A DNA stretch of 64,000 nt from Bartonella sp. JB63 (lineage in GTDB: Bacteria > Pseudomonadota > Alphaproteobacteria > Rhizobiales > Rhizobiaceae): positions 1,385,501-1,449,500 of the forward strand of contig NZ_CP019788.1 of NCBI RefSeq assembly GCF_002022665.1, in the 5' to 3' direction. The notes beneath the pieces were generated by a model that was not told where the DNA came from, ran no database searches, and worked only from the letters and a program-made list of their open reading frames with translations. This document shows, piece by piece, positions 32,522 through 41,800 of the stretch. Positions within the stretch are counted from its first letter, which is position 1. The number at the start of each line of letters is the position of its first letter. Both the position numbers and the translations under genes were made by a program.

Positions 32522-33721
32522 TTAGTTTGCTAATTGACAAATAATATGATCAAGCAAAATGCGTCCTGTTGTTGTGGCTTTTAAATGTTGATTACTCGTC
32601 ATTTCTACCAATCCTTGTTGTTGTAAACTGATAAGTTTTTTGGGCGATAAACTTCGGTGACTTAGAGTTTCGTAGCGTGTTAGATTAAGTCCTTCTGAAA
32701 GACGCAAGCCCATGAGCAACATTTCGTTAGCTTGTTGTTCTTGAGTCAATTGTTCTGTGTCGATACAACCATGGCCTTTAGTTTCTACTAATTTAAGCCA
32801 ATTTTCAGGATGTTTTTCGTTTATTGTGACATAACGGTTATGATTTTCAGTTTTTGATTGTAATGTTTCTGAAAAAAGAGAGGAATTTTTCAGTGGTTGC
32901 TTAATAAAACGTCCGTGCGCTCCTGGACCAAATCCTGCATATTCATGGTAACGCCAATAAAGGAGATTATGACACGATTCAGCACCAGGAATCGCATGAT
33001 TTGATATTTCATAGGCTGGAAGACCATACATGGTGGTTATTTCTTGGGTAAGAGTATAAAGATTTGCCGCTTGCTCTGATGCTGGCAAGATTAGCTTTCC
33101 TGCTGTATGAAGCTTTTTAAAGGTAGTTCCGTCTTCTATGGTGAGTTGATACAAAGATAGATGGTCTGCTGCTAAATTAATAGCTTGTAAAAGTTCAGAT
33201 TCCCATTGTTTAAGTGTTTGTTTGGGGCGCGCATAAATTAAGTCAAAAGATAAACGTGGGAAAATTTCACGCGCTAAATTAATAGCATAAAGAGCTTGTT
33301 TAACGTCATGAAGACGGCCAAGTTGATGTAATGCCTTATTATTGAGTGCCTGTACACCGAGAGATAAACGGTTAACACCTGCTAGGTGATAATCACGGAA
33401 GCGATTTGCTTCCACACTGGAGGGATTAGCTTCGAGTGTTATTTCAGCTTTATCATCGATTGTCCAGTTTTTTGCGATAGCTTGTAATAAACGATCGACA
33501 GTTTGAGGTGTCATAAGGGAAGGTGTTCCACCACCGATAAAAATACTTGTAATATGACGAAGGCCTATTTCATGGGCTTGTGTTGTCATTTCGCGCTCAA
33601 AAGCAGCTGCAAAACGCGGTTGATCTACTCCATTTATACGGACATACGAATTAAAATCACAATAAGGACATTTGCTAACACAAAATGGCCAATGAATGTA
33701 AATGCCAAAGGGTTTCGTCAT
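32522..33721 (-). CDS. hemW: HemW-type radical SAM protein (HemN-like)
   Basis: This 399-residue protein has the radical-SAM cluster motif [11 protein letters not shown] (C-x3-C-x2-C) near residues 13-23, followed by GGGTPSLM. It lacks the N-terminal extension of true coproporphyrinogen dehydrogenase HemN, which points to HemW, a haem chaperone that inserts haem into membrane cytochromes. HemW proteins are often mis-annotated as oxygen-independent coproporphyrinogen oxidase. The start overlaps the rdgB stop by four bases (ATGA), so the two are cotranscribed. Confidence 0.92.
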   Translation of the reverse strand: MTKPFGIYIHWPFCVSKCPYCDFNSYVRINGVDQPRFAAAFEREMTTQAHEIGLRHITSIFIGGGTPSLMTPQTVDRLLQAIAKNWTIDDKAEITLEANPSSVEANRFRDYHLAGVNRLSLGVQALNNKALHQLGRLHDVKQALYAINLAREIFPRLSFDLIYARPKQTLKQWESELLQAINLAADHLSLYQLTIEDGTTFKKLHTAGKLILPASEQAANLYTLTQEITTMYGLPAYEISNHAIPGAESCHNLLYWRYHEYAGFGPGAHGRFIKQPLKNSSLFSETLQSKTENHNRYVTINEKHPENWLKLVETKGHGCIDTEQLTQEQQANEMLLMGLRLSEGLNLTRYETLSHRSLSPKKLISLQQQGLVEMTSNQHLKATTTGRILLDHIICQLAN

Positions 33722-34365
33722 GAAAGAGCTAAAAGGTTTTCTGCAAAGAGTTTAAAGGCACGTGCACGATGTGAGAGAGGGATTTGACCATTGAGTTTCC
33801 AGCTATGTTTTTGTTCTGTTGACATTTCGCCAAAGGTATTTTTGTATCCATCAGGTAAAAAAATAGGATCAAAGCCAAAACCTTTATTTCCACGTGGTGG
33901 CCAAATGAATGTACCTTCAACACTACCGCGAAAATAATCTACATATCCATCCGGATATGCAATGCAAATAACCGATATAAATCTGCCTTTACGTTGATTT
34001 TTTTTAAAAGAGCCAACTTTTTGTAATTCATTTTCTACTTTTTGCATAGCTTTTAAAAAATCACATGTACCATCGGGTTGGAGAGCCCAATCAGCTGTAT
34101 AAACACCTGGTGCACCATTTAAGGCGTCTATTTCTATGCCAGAATCATCAGATAAAGCAGGAAGGTTTGTGGCTTTTGCAGCTGCAAAAGCTTTGATATA
34201 AGCATTTTCTTCAAATGTTATTCCTGTTTCTTTTGGTTCAGGCAAGCCGAGTTCTTTTGCTGATTGTGTTGTTACACCGAAAGGAGCAATCAATGTGGTA
34301 AATTCATGGATTTTACCAGTGTTATGTGTAGCAATGACGAGTTTTTTGACTGCTATACTTCTCAT
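33718..34365 (-). CDS. rdgB: XTP/dITP pyrophosphatase (HAM1 family)
   Basis: RdgB hydrolyses non-canonical purine nucleotides such as dITP and XTP, keeping them out of DNA. Motifs are [12 protein letters not shown] at the start, [27 protein letters not shown] and the terminal SHRARAFKL. The frame is open upstream to 34464, but the ATG at 34365 (MRSIAVKKL) has AGGAG ahead and places the conserved region at the N-terminus, giving 215 residues. It overlaps hemW by four bases. In rhizobia rph precedes rdgB; here rph is absent. Confidence 0.94.
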   Translation of the reverse strand: MRSIAVKKLVIATHNTGKIHEFTTLIAPFGVTTQSAKELGLPEPKETGITFEENAYIKAFAAAKATNLPALSDDSGIEIDALNGAPGVYTADWALQPDGTCDFLKAMQKVENELQKVGSFKKNQRKGRFISVICIAYPDGYVDYFRGSVEGTFIWPPRGNKGFGFDPIFLPDGYKNTFGEMSTEQKHSWKLNGQIPLSHRARAFKLFAENLLALS

Positions 34366-34852
34366 GTGTATGTGTCTCCTAAAATGAGGCGATAATCTCT
34401 GTTTGAATAAGGATTTATTTGTATAGGATAAAAAATTTGATGGCAGTAGTTTTGATAATTCCAATATAATGAAAATGCATCATCATTAAATTTTTTATAT
34501 AAATGCTTTTATTTATTAAGTAACAAAATTGATATTGGTTTTAATTTGTGAATTTTTTATAGTATGGATTAATTTATATATCATAATAAATAGGCTTCAA
34601 ATGGTTTTTAAAAATTTATTGCAGAATACGATTGACTATGTTTGCAATCAGTTTAAACAATAGAAAAATAGTTATTTCTTAGGTTTAAAAGATATAATTC
34701 TATATTTATTCCAAAATGATTATTCGTATTTGATAATGGTATTATTATAATAAATACGCGATATATATTTTCGCACTATATTTTAGATTATTTGACCATA
34801 TCTTGGAAAAACTTATATAAGAAAAAAGTATTTTTAAAATGGTGAAACAATT
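34366..34852. other. Non-coding interval between divergent rdgB and hrcA
   Basis: About 490 AT-rich bases without a gene. From the rhizobial gene order, RNase PH (rph) would be expected here, but no recognisable remnant was seen. A likely hrcA promoter is listed separately. Confidence 0.55.
34792..34819 (+). promoter_or_regulatory. Candidate promoter of hrcA
   Basis: TTGACC at 34792-34797 and TATATA at 34814-34819 are separated by 16 bases, and lie about 35 bases before the hrcA start. The -10 region also fits the alphaproteobacterial RpoH pattern CTTATATAAG, so a heat-shock sigma factor might use it; the -35 fits less well for that reading. Confidence 0.4.
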
Positions 34853-35926
34853 GTGATGAAGCAAATACCCCTTGATGATGCGTTAAAAATTCTTGATAAA
34901 CGTTCACGTGATATTTTTTGTCATATCGTTGAAGCTTATCTTAATGATGGTGAACCGGTGGGTTCACGTAATCTTTCGCGACTTTTACAACAGACTTTAT
35001 CACCTGCAACAATTCGCAATGTAATGAGTGATCTTGAACATCTTGGTTTGATTTATGCGCCTCATGTGTCTGCAGGAAGAATGCCAACACAATCGGGTTT
35101 GCGATTTTTCGTTGACGCATTTATGGAAGTGGGAGATTTACCAACCGAGGAACGTGAGAATATTGAAAATCAAGTCAAAGAAGCTGGTAATACACAATCA
35201 GTTGAACATTTTTTAATTCAAGCGAGCCAAATTCTTTCAGATCTTTCACGAGGGGCAGGATTAGTTCTTGCAACAAAACAGGAAGGTACACTAAAGCATA
35301 TTGAATTTGTAAGTCTTGATGGAGAGCATGCTCTTGCAGTTTTGGTCACACAAAAAGGTGATGTTGAGAATCGTATTATTCATTTACCAGAAGGCGTGAC
35401 TCATGCACAACTGACGGAAGCAACAAATTTTCTTAATGCCCATATACGGGGACGTACACTTAATGAGGCAAAATTAGAAATTGCACGTTTATGCTCGGAA
35501 ACACGAGCTGCTCTTCATCAATTTTCTCAACACCTTGTTGAAACTGGGTTAGCTCTTTGGGGAGGTGAAGATGCAGATAATAAAATGCATCTGATTGTTC
35601 GTGGTAGGAGTAATTTACTTGAAGATGTGAAGGCAGGAGAAGATTTAGAGCGTTTGCGACATTTATTTGATGACCTCGAAACACGTGAAAGCATGGCGCA
35701 GTTGCTTGATTTAGCAGATGAAGGATTAGGAGTGCGTATTTTTATTGGTTCAGAAAATAAATTATTTTCACTTTCTGGCTCTTCTTTGGTAGTGGCTCCT
35801 TATTGCGATACACATAAAAGAGTTATTGGTGCTGTGGGTGTTATTGGGCCAACACGTCTTAATTACGCAAGGATTGTACCTATGGTTGATTATACAGCTC
35901 AACTTGTATCACAGTTGCTACGTTAG
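34853..35926 (+). CDS. hrcA: Heat-inducible transcription repressor HrcA
   Basis: HrcA represses chaperone operons, usually groESL, by binding CIRCE repeats. The 357-residue protein has the N-terminal winged-helix region (GEPVGSRNLSR, SPATIRNVMSDLEHLGLIYAPHVSAGR split over residues 30-75), the GAF-like middle, and the C-terminal VGVIGPTRLNYARIVPMVDY segment that ends the family. The start is GTG at 34853 or the next codon ATG. It is upstream of grpE on the same strand, 120 bases apart, as in rhizobia. No CIRCE repeat was seen in this window. Confidence 0.96.
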   Translation: MMKQIPLDDALKILDKRSRDIFCHIVEAYLNDGEPVGSRNLSRLLQQTLSPATIRNVMSDLEHLGLIYAPHVSAGRMPTQSGLRFFVDAFMEVGDLPTEERENIENQVKEAGNTQSVEHFLIQASQILSDLSRGAGLVLATKQEGTLKHIEFVSLDGEHALAVLVTQKGDVENRIIHLPEGVTHAQLTEATNFLNAHIRGRTLNEAKLEIARLCSETRAALHQFSQHLVETGLALWGGEDADNKMHLIVRGRSNLLEDVKAGEDLERLRHLFDDLETRESMAQLLDLADEGLGVRIFIGSENKLFSLSGSSLVVAPYCDTHKRVIGAVGVIGPTRLNYARIVPMVDYTAQLVSQLLR

Positions 35927-35979
35927 TACGGTTTAATAGTTCTAGGAGTGATCATTGTACTAATGAATAAGTTAAAGAG

Positions 35980-36016
35980 CTCTTGATTTTTGTTTGAAAA
36001 ATTTCGATATCAAGAG
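35980..36016. repeat. Inverted repeat between hrcA and grpE
   Basis: Eight-base perfect arms CTCTTGAT (35980-35987) and ATCAAGAG (36009-36016) flank a 21-base T/A-rich spacer, 30 bases before the grpE start. It is not followed by a T-run, so an operator or mRNA structure is more likely than a terminator. Confidence 0.5.
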
Positions 36017-36046
36017 TATAGAATTTTATGAAGGAATAGAATTTTT

Positions 36047-36709
36047 ATGTCTAATGAAAAAAATAGGTTTGATGATACTTCATTTGAAAATTGCAATTTG
36101 AAGGAGTCGGGTGATAGTGACGTACTTAAACAAGCTGCTGATGAGTTTTTAAAGATGCATGAGGAAGAAATTTGTCCAGATGCTGAGGCAGAGGAAATTG
36201 AGCCTGCTGATCCTTTAGTTGTTTTGCAAGATGAAAATAAGGAATTGAGAGATCAGATTTTACGTCTCGCAGCAGAAATGGAAAATCTTCGGCGTCGGAC
36301 AGCGCGTGATGTAGCTGATGCCAAAACATATTCAATTGCCAATTTTGCCCGTGATATGCTTTCTGTTTCTGATGATTTGCATCGCGCATTAGAAGCAATT
36401 CCGAAGGATGCAGGTGAGAATGATTCCGGTTTAAAAACATTAGTTGAAGGTGTTGAAATGACCGAGCGTGCAATGATGACAGCTTTAGAGCGTCATGGGG
36501 TGAAAAGAATTGATCCAGAGGGGCAAAAATTTGATCCTCATTTTCATCAAGCGATGTTTGAAATTCCCAATGCTGATGTGCCAGAGAATACTGTTCAGCA
36601 AGTTGTTCAAGCCGGTTATATTATTGGTGAACGTGTCTTACGTCCTGCAATAGTTGGTGTAACTAAAGGGGGAACAAAGGAAACTTCTGTTGAGTCTGAA
36701 AAGGTATAA
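36047..36709 (+). CDS. grpE: GrpE nucleotide exchange factor
   Basis: GrpE releases ADP from DnaK and acts as a thermosensor in the chaperone cycle. The 220-residue protein has a variable acidic N-terminus, a long coiled-coil helix ([20 protein letters not shown] followed by NLRRR), and the C-terminal beta wing with [20 protein letters not shown] and the family end [16 protein letters not shown]. Its start has GAAGGAA upstream. DnaK and DnaJ, its partners, are encoded at 41.8-45.0 kb. Confidence 0.96.
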   Translation: MSNEKNRFDDTSFENCNLKESGDSDVLKQAADEFLKMHEEEICPDAEAEEIEPADPLVVLQDENKELRDQILRLAAEMENLRRRTARDVADAKTYSIANFARDMLSVSDDLHRALEAIPKDAGENDSGLKTLVEGVEMTERAMMTALERHGVKRIDPEGQKFDPHFHQAMFEIPNADVPENTVQQVVQAGYIIGERVLRPAIVGVTKGGTKETSVESEKV

Positions 36710-37233
36710 ATATATCGGAAAGGAAATTTTGTCGTGAGTCAGCAGTTTTTCAATCTATGTCTGTATAAAATATTGTGCTAAGTAGTTTAAAAAGCTTTTT
36801 TGATTGTGAAAAGAAATTGCTCAAGTGTTTTAGTGCATACTTTTATGCAAAAAGTTCTGCTTGAAATTAAGGACATCAACAATAAATTATTTGGGAAAGT
36901 TTTTAGGTGTTAAGTGAATTGAGACCTGCAATTATAAATTTCACTATGAATAGTTTAAATTACTTCAATTATTTTTTGTTTCCAGTTTCATAAATGGCTT
37001 TGCGTTTTATTTGATTTGGTACAATCATCTTAAAGAATATGCTTTCTCTAAAATGTTTATAGAGGGGCTATTTAATATTTTATCTAAGACTTCTTTTTTC
37101 TTCTTTAAATATATTTATAATGGTAGCAGGAAGATTGGTGAAAATAATTTTCTAGATATTTTATAATTAGTAACTTATTGTACCTAAATGATTATAAAAA
37201 GTTAATTACTTTATTTTGCATTTAGAAAAAAAG
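36710..37233. other. Non-coding interval between convergent grpE and batS
   Basis: About 520 AT-rich bases between two gene 3' ends. No gene or clear terminator hairpin was seen. In rhizobia and Brucella hprK-manX-ptsH follow the batS homologue; no trace of them was recognised here. Confidence 0.55.
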
Positions 37234-39006
37234 TTATTTGGCAAGCGGAAGAGTGATGATAAATCGAGCACCAATTTTTTCTTTTTTAGATTTGGGATCA
37301 AAAATATTTTCTGCTGTGAGAGTTCCATTGTGAGCTTCAATAATTTGCTGACTAATTGCAAGACCGAGTCCTGAATGTTGTCCAAAAGCATCTTTACTTG
37401 GCCGATCAGTATAGAAACGTTCAAAAATACGCTCGATATTCTCTGAACAAATACCAGGACCATTGTCTTCAACAGTTAAAATGAGAGTTGAAGCATTATT
37501 TTTCATTGTAATACAAATTTTACCATTTTTACGGGGAACAAAGGAACGTGCATTTTCAATGAGATTTGAAATCACCTGACCTAAACGTAATTCATGTCCT
37601 ACAATAAGATAGGGTTTACCATTAGTTCGTGGGATAATATTAAAATTAATATCAATATTTTGTTTATTACAATGAACTTCACGAATAGCTTGGATAAGAC
37701 TTTTCAATAGTGAGTTCATATCAACTATTTTAGCAGTTTCGCGGGCAAGTTCTGCATCTAACCGCGACGCATCAGAAATATCGGTAATTAAACGATCAAG
37801 ACGATGCACATCATGTTGAATAATTTCAAGCAATTTTGTCTGTTGCTCTTTATTTTTAGTCAGTGGTAGTGTTTCAACAGCACTTCGCAGTGAAGTGAGA
37901 GGATTCTTTAATTCATGGCTTACGTCAGCTGCAAAACGTTCGATAGCTTCAATGCGTGTATAAAGAGCATTGGTCATATCGCTAATAGAGGTGGAAAGAC
38001 GACCAATTTCATCTTCACGTTTTGAAAAATCAGGAATTTTTATTCGCTTACTACGGCCATGACGCACACGATTAGCAGAGGAAGATAATTTACTTAATGG
38101 ATGAGCAATAGTATGAGCTAAAAATATAGAAAGAACCAAAAACACACTTCCAACAACAGCAAAAATTTTAAAAATGATCAATTTTTCACTTTCTACAATA
38201 TCATCAATATCTGAACCAGTAGTTGAAAGCAAAAGAGCACCGACTACTGCACGGTAACGTTGAACAGGTACAGCAACCGAAACAATTAATTGACCTTGTC
38301 TGTTAAGTCGTTTAGCAGTGGCAGAAGAGCCATTTAATGCTAGATAAACTTCTGGGTGGATGGCTTCATTATCTTTTACTTGTCTCCTATCAACAGTAAT
38401 ACTGTTGCTATAGAATACATTGAAAAAAAAGGATTTTAAGTGTTCCCACAAATTTTGTTTCATTTCAATAGGAGGTAAATTGTAGGTAAAAACTTCACCA
38501 CTTGAATAAAGAACACGTGAATCAAGAAGCAAAGTCGCATCCCGATCATATATTCGTGCTCTTGTTGTTTTTGGTGTAATAAGACGTCGCAAAAGTGGGG
38601 CAACTTGTTCGGGATTAATTGGGAAATCCCAAGTGTCAGTTGATTGAAGTGTTGGTGTAACACTTTCTCCAGCTTGTAATTCCAAAAGTCTTTGAGGGTC
38701 AATTAAAATAGAATTCGTGTCTATTGTTGCAGATGCTGCAATAGCTCCAGCAATAATTTTTCCTTGAGTACGCAAACTTTCAATTTTCGCTTCAATCAAA
38801 CCATTGCGAAATTGATTAAGATACAAAATACTTGTAACTAAAATGCCAAGGGCCGCAAAATTTAAAATAACAATACGACGTGTTAGACTAGAAAAAAATA
38901 ATTGCCTTAAAAGGCGTTGTATCCGAAAATACAAATGAACAAACATAGAAAATTGTATCGGAGAAGAATTGCTTGATGATTTGTTAAGTAGAGTATTTTT
39001 TTTCAT
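37234..39006 (-). CDS. batS: Sensor histidine kinase BatS (ChvG/BvrS orthologue)
   Basis: The 590-residue inner-membrane kinase has an N-terminal membrane segment (IVILNFAALGILVTSILYL), a periplasmic sensor region, a second membrane segment (IFAVVGSVFLVLSIFLAH), HAMP, the phosphoacceptor helix ADVSHELKNPLTSL with His364, and an ATPase with NLIENAR and DNGPGI boxes. ChvG/ExoS/BvrS kinases sense envelope or pH signals; in Bartonella henselae BatS with BatR activates the VirB/VirD4 secretion system and bep genes at host pH. It follows the batR locus by 39 bases on the same strand, an operon. Confidence 0.94.
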   Translation of the reverse strand: MKKNTLLNKSSSNSSPIQFSMFVHLYFRIQRLLRQLFFSSLTRRIVILNFAALGILVTSILYLNQFRNGLIEAKIESLRTQGKIIAGAIAASATIDTNSILIDPQRLLELQAGESVTPTLQSTDTWDFPINPEQVAPLLRRLITPKTTRARIYDRDATLLLDSRVLYSSGEVFTYNLPPIEMKQNLWEHLKSFFFNVFYSNSITVDRRQVKDNEAIHPEVYLALNGSSATAKRLNRQGQLIVSVAVPVQRYRAVVGALLLSTTGSDIDDIVESEKLIIFKIFAVVGSVFLVLSIFLAHTIAHPLSKLSSSANRVRHGRSKRIKIPDFSKREDEIGRLSTSISDMTNALYTRIEAIERFAADVSHELKNPLTSLRSAVETLPLTKNKEQQTKLLEIIQHDVHRLDRLITDISDASRLDAELARETAKIVDMNSLLKSLIQAIREVHCNKQNIDINFNIIPRTNGKPYLIVGHELRLGQVISNLIENARSFVPRKNGKICITMKNNASTLILTVEDNGPGICSENIERIFERFYTDRPSKDAFGQHSGLGLAISQQIIEAHNGTLTAENIFDPKSKKEKIGARFIITLPLAK

Positions 39007-39045
39007 CTAGTTCTTCGCCGTTTAAGCTGTTGCGGCAAAATGCTT

Positions 39046-39769
39046 TTATATTTCATGAAAACGGTAGCCTACACCATAAAGCGTTTCAATCATTGCAAAA
39101 TTATTATCTACTTGTTTAAATTTCTTACGTAAACGCTTAATGTGACTATCAATAGTGCGATCATCGACATAAATTTGATCGTTATAGACAGCATCCATTA
39201 AAGCATCACGACTTTTGACAACTCCTGGCCGTTGTGCTAAAGTTTGCAGAATCAAAAACTCTGTTACAGTTAATATAACAGGTTTATTTTTCCATGTACA
39301 GATATGACGTTCTTGATCCATAACGAGATCACCACGTCTGAGAGAAGAGGCCGATGTTGTTCCTGTCGGAAGCGGTTGATTGCGGGCATTGGAACGACGT
39401 AAAACAGCCTTTACTCGCTCAATAAGAAGACGTTGAGAAAAAGGTTTGGTAATAAAATCATCAGCTCCCATTTTGAGGCCAAAAAGTTCATCAATTTCAT
39501 CGTCTTTAGAGGTTAGAAAAATAACTGGAATATCAGATTTTTGACGCAGACGACGCAAAAGTTCCATCCCATCCATTCGTGGCAATTTTAATATCAAAAA
39601 TAGCTAAATGTGGGGGATGAACTGTTAAATTTTTAAGGGCAGCTGATCCATCTGTATAACTTTCAACCCGATAACCTTCTGTTTCAAGGGCAAAAGATAA
39701 GGACGTTAAAATATTACTATCGTCGTCAACCAGTACAATAGTTTGGGTGACGGTTGGAGTATCCTTCAT
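39046..39769 (-). pseudogene. batR: Response regulator BatR, split by a single-base frameshift
   Basis: The 5' part (from ATG 39769) encodes a receiver domain with DDD at residues 15-17 and the phosphorylated Asp59 in AIFDIK. After IFDIK the frame runs into GWDGTFASS and stops at 39533. The next frame continues at once with [13 protein letters not shown], the switch Lys in LTSKD, and a complete OmpR-type winged helix ending GVGYRFHEI at 39046. One extra base explains both: the minus strand reads AAAATTGCCACG where AAAATGCCACG would join the frames (extra base at 39584 or 39585). Repaired, it is a normal 240-residue ChvI/BvrR/BatR. It could be a real lesion or a sequence error; no slippery site was evident. 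Confidence 0.85.
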
Positions 39770-40442
39770 GGTTTCTTAAACCTTTCTCGCTGTAGAAGCA
39801 AACTATCCATGCATTATATGGGAGTTCACATTTTTTTTGCAAAACAAATATGGAACAAATTGTAATAAACATTGAACAAGTTGTAACGAAGACAAAAACC
39901 TTTTGTTTTTATGGAAAGATTATTTGTCTTTTCGATTTTGTAATGCTTTTTTGCGTATTAGGATCCCTTCTCTTAAATATAAAATTTTTATTAAAGTGTT
40001 TTTATCAAATTTCACATTGATTTGCGTCTAAAAAATAAACAGATCAAATTTTGATCGATAAAGTTTATTCAATTTATCTATCTATTTTAAAAGTAAAAAT
40101 ATATAATGATATTAAAAAAATGGGCTTTTATCACAAAAAAGAAAATATAATAGTATTTAAATTTTGTTAAAATAAAGATATGAAATGCTCAGTAAAACAA
40201 TTATGAAAAAGAAGAAAATGATTGTGAAGATATACTTAATAAATCTCAATTTGAAATAGAAAAAGCAATATCCAGATTCAAAAGGCAAAGGTCATTAATT
40301 ATTTCCAGGATATTGCTTCAATTTACGGTAACAAGAAAAAATTACAAAATTTTTTACATAAGCATATGCTTCAGAAAAAAGTAAAGTGTTGAAAATCTTT
40401 AGCATTTTGTATTGATAAAAATTAAATGATTACAAAAAAAAC
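39770..40442. other. Non-coding interval upstream of batR, with an inverted repeat
   Basis: About 670 AT-rich bases. In rhizobia and Brucella pckA lies here, divergent from the batR orthologue; no gene is seen now. A perfect 11-base inverted repeat is listed separately. The batR promoter must lie near 39780-39900 but was not assigned. Confidence 0.55.
40263..40318. repeat. 11-base inverted repeat downstream of the copper chaperone gene
   Basis: AAGCAATATCC (40263-40273) and GGATATTGCTT (40308-40318) are perfect complements separated by 34 bases. Read on the minus strand the second arm runs into TTTTTCTATTT, so it might terminate transcription of the gene ending at 40443, though the loop is long. 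Confidence 0.5.
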
Positions 40443-40985
40443 TTATTTAGAAGGTGATTTTACTCCCATTGCGTTGACAAAAAAGTCGACATCAATTGTT
40501 CCTGCTTTTTCAAAGATTAATTTTGCATTGATTTTTTCATTTTGCTGAAATGGCTGCGAAATCCCCATAAACATAATATGATGACCACCAGGTTTAAGTG
40601 TAATTTCACCTTTTCCTGGAATTTCAATACCATTCGATATCTTTTTCATTTGCATAATATCAGTAGTTATTGTCATAGAATGAATTTCTGTCTCTTGTGC
40701 CCTATTTGTTGAAACAGCAATCAATCGGTCAGGAGTATCGCTATGATTGATAATATAAAGATAACCACTACTCACTTTTGAACCTTTAGGCGTTGTACGA
40801 GTCCAAGGATGAATGATTTCTAAGTCACCAAGTCTGTATTGATGGGCATTTATAGTTGAAGGCAAGACTATAAACACAAAAATAAAGACACACAAGATAT
40901 TCATAATATTATTTTTAAATAAGTATTTTGCAGAGAGAATGTATAGAGACATGAAATCTTTTATTTTTTTGGCAACAAATATCAT
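40443..40985 (-). CDS. PCu(A)C-family periplasmic copper chaperone
   Basis: The 180-residue protein has a hydrophobic export signal (ILCVFIFVFIVLPSTINA, cleavage probably before HQYRLGD) and the PCu(A)C copper-site pattern: His in EIHSM, a downstream Met, and the closing GGHHIMFMG. Such chaperones deliver Cu(I) to the CuA site of cytochrome c oxidase, often with a Sco protein; none is adjacent here. The start at 40985 has GAGGAT ahead, but gives an unusually long region before the signal peptide; Met at 40952 or 40904 are alternatives. Confidence 0.82.
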   Translation of the reverse strand: MIFVAKKIKDFMSLYILSAKYLFKNNIMNILCVFIFVFIVLPSTINAHQYRLGDLEIIHPWTRTTPKGSKVSSGYLYIINHSDTPDRLIAVSTNRAQETEIHSMTITTDIMQMKKISNGIEIPGKGEITLKPGGHHIMFMGISQPFQQNEKINAKLIFEKAGTIDVDFFVNAMGVKSPSK

Positions 40986-41800
40986 GGTGAATTGATCCTC
41001 TTTTCCGTATTCATTTTATAAATGCTTTATTTTATTGAAAGCAAGAACTTTATTCAAAATAAAGAGAGTGTTGTTTACATTATATTGATTTGATTTATGA
41101 GAGAACGAAAAGTATGCACATGTTGGTTAAGCAAATAAAAACTGAGATAATCATAAAAAAAAACCATAAACATAAAAAATTTACTTTAATATGTGTTTGC
41201 AAACTTAAAAATATACAGGCATGAAAAGAGCTATTGAGGAATAAACTCACATATAATTTCCTGACAGATATTTTTTGAAAATAGCTTTATAAAGTGGAAG
41301 TAAGGCGAAAAAAAATTTATCTAAATATAAGTAAATTAATTTGTAAGGAATATCAAAATGTAATTAGATATGATTATTATACAATATTGTATGATAAGCT
41401 TGTATACATAAAAAGTTTACTTGATATTTTCTATAGATGTGAGAGATAAAGTACAAAAGAAAAAGCTAAGAATTCGTTTTATTATTTATAATTTTTTTGT
41501 ACAATTTATATTTTTATAAGAATTGGAAGAAGGGTGTGTTATTCTATTCGTTTATGCTGTAAAGATGGTCTTGTGGTGAAGATATTAGGGATAAAATTTT
41601 TATTTTAATAATGTTTCTCTCGTTATTCTCTTGTAGGGATAAAAAGATGTTCTTATATACCAAGGAACAAGGCTTGTTATGATTTTCAATTTATTGTTTG
41701 TTTAATTTAAATTAATGTAAGCTATAGAATGTGATGAGGAGCTGTCCAAGGAAAATGCTTGATTAAAGATTTAGACGGCTTGCTGAGTGGAGATTAAAAT
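40986..41800. other. Long non-coding region upstream of dnaK
   Basis: About 815 AT-rich bases, the second-longest gap in the window. It holds a likely heat-shock promoter (listed separately) and must carry the promoter of the divergent copper chaperone gene. No credible ORF or RNA gene was recognised. Confidence 0.55.
41630..41660 (+). promoter_or_regulatory. Candidate RpoH (heat-shock) promoter of dnaK
   Basis: CTTG at 41630-41633, an 18-base spacer, then CTTATATAC at 41652-41660 fit the alphaproteobacterial RpoH pattern CTTG-N17/18-CYTATNT. It lies about 140 bases before the dnaK ATG, leaving a leader of about 130 bases. The match is by eye. Confidence 0.55.

Noticed and set aside
34366..36046. 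CIRCE element near hrcA or grpE
   Set aside because: No TTAGCACTC/GAGTGCTAA pair is present; the inverted repeat before grpE has a different sequence and spacing.
39533..39769. Programmed ribosomal frameshift in batR
   Set aside because: No heptameric slippery sequence with downstream structure is evident, and relatives encode this protein in one frame; an error or mutation is simpler.
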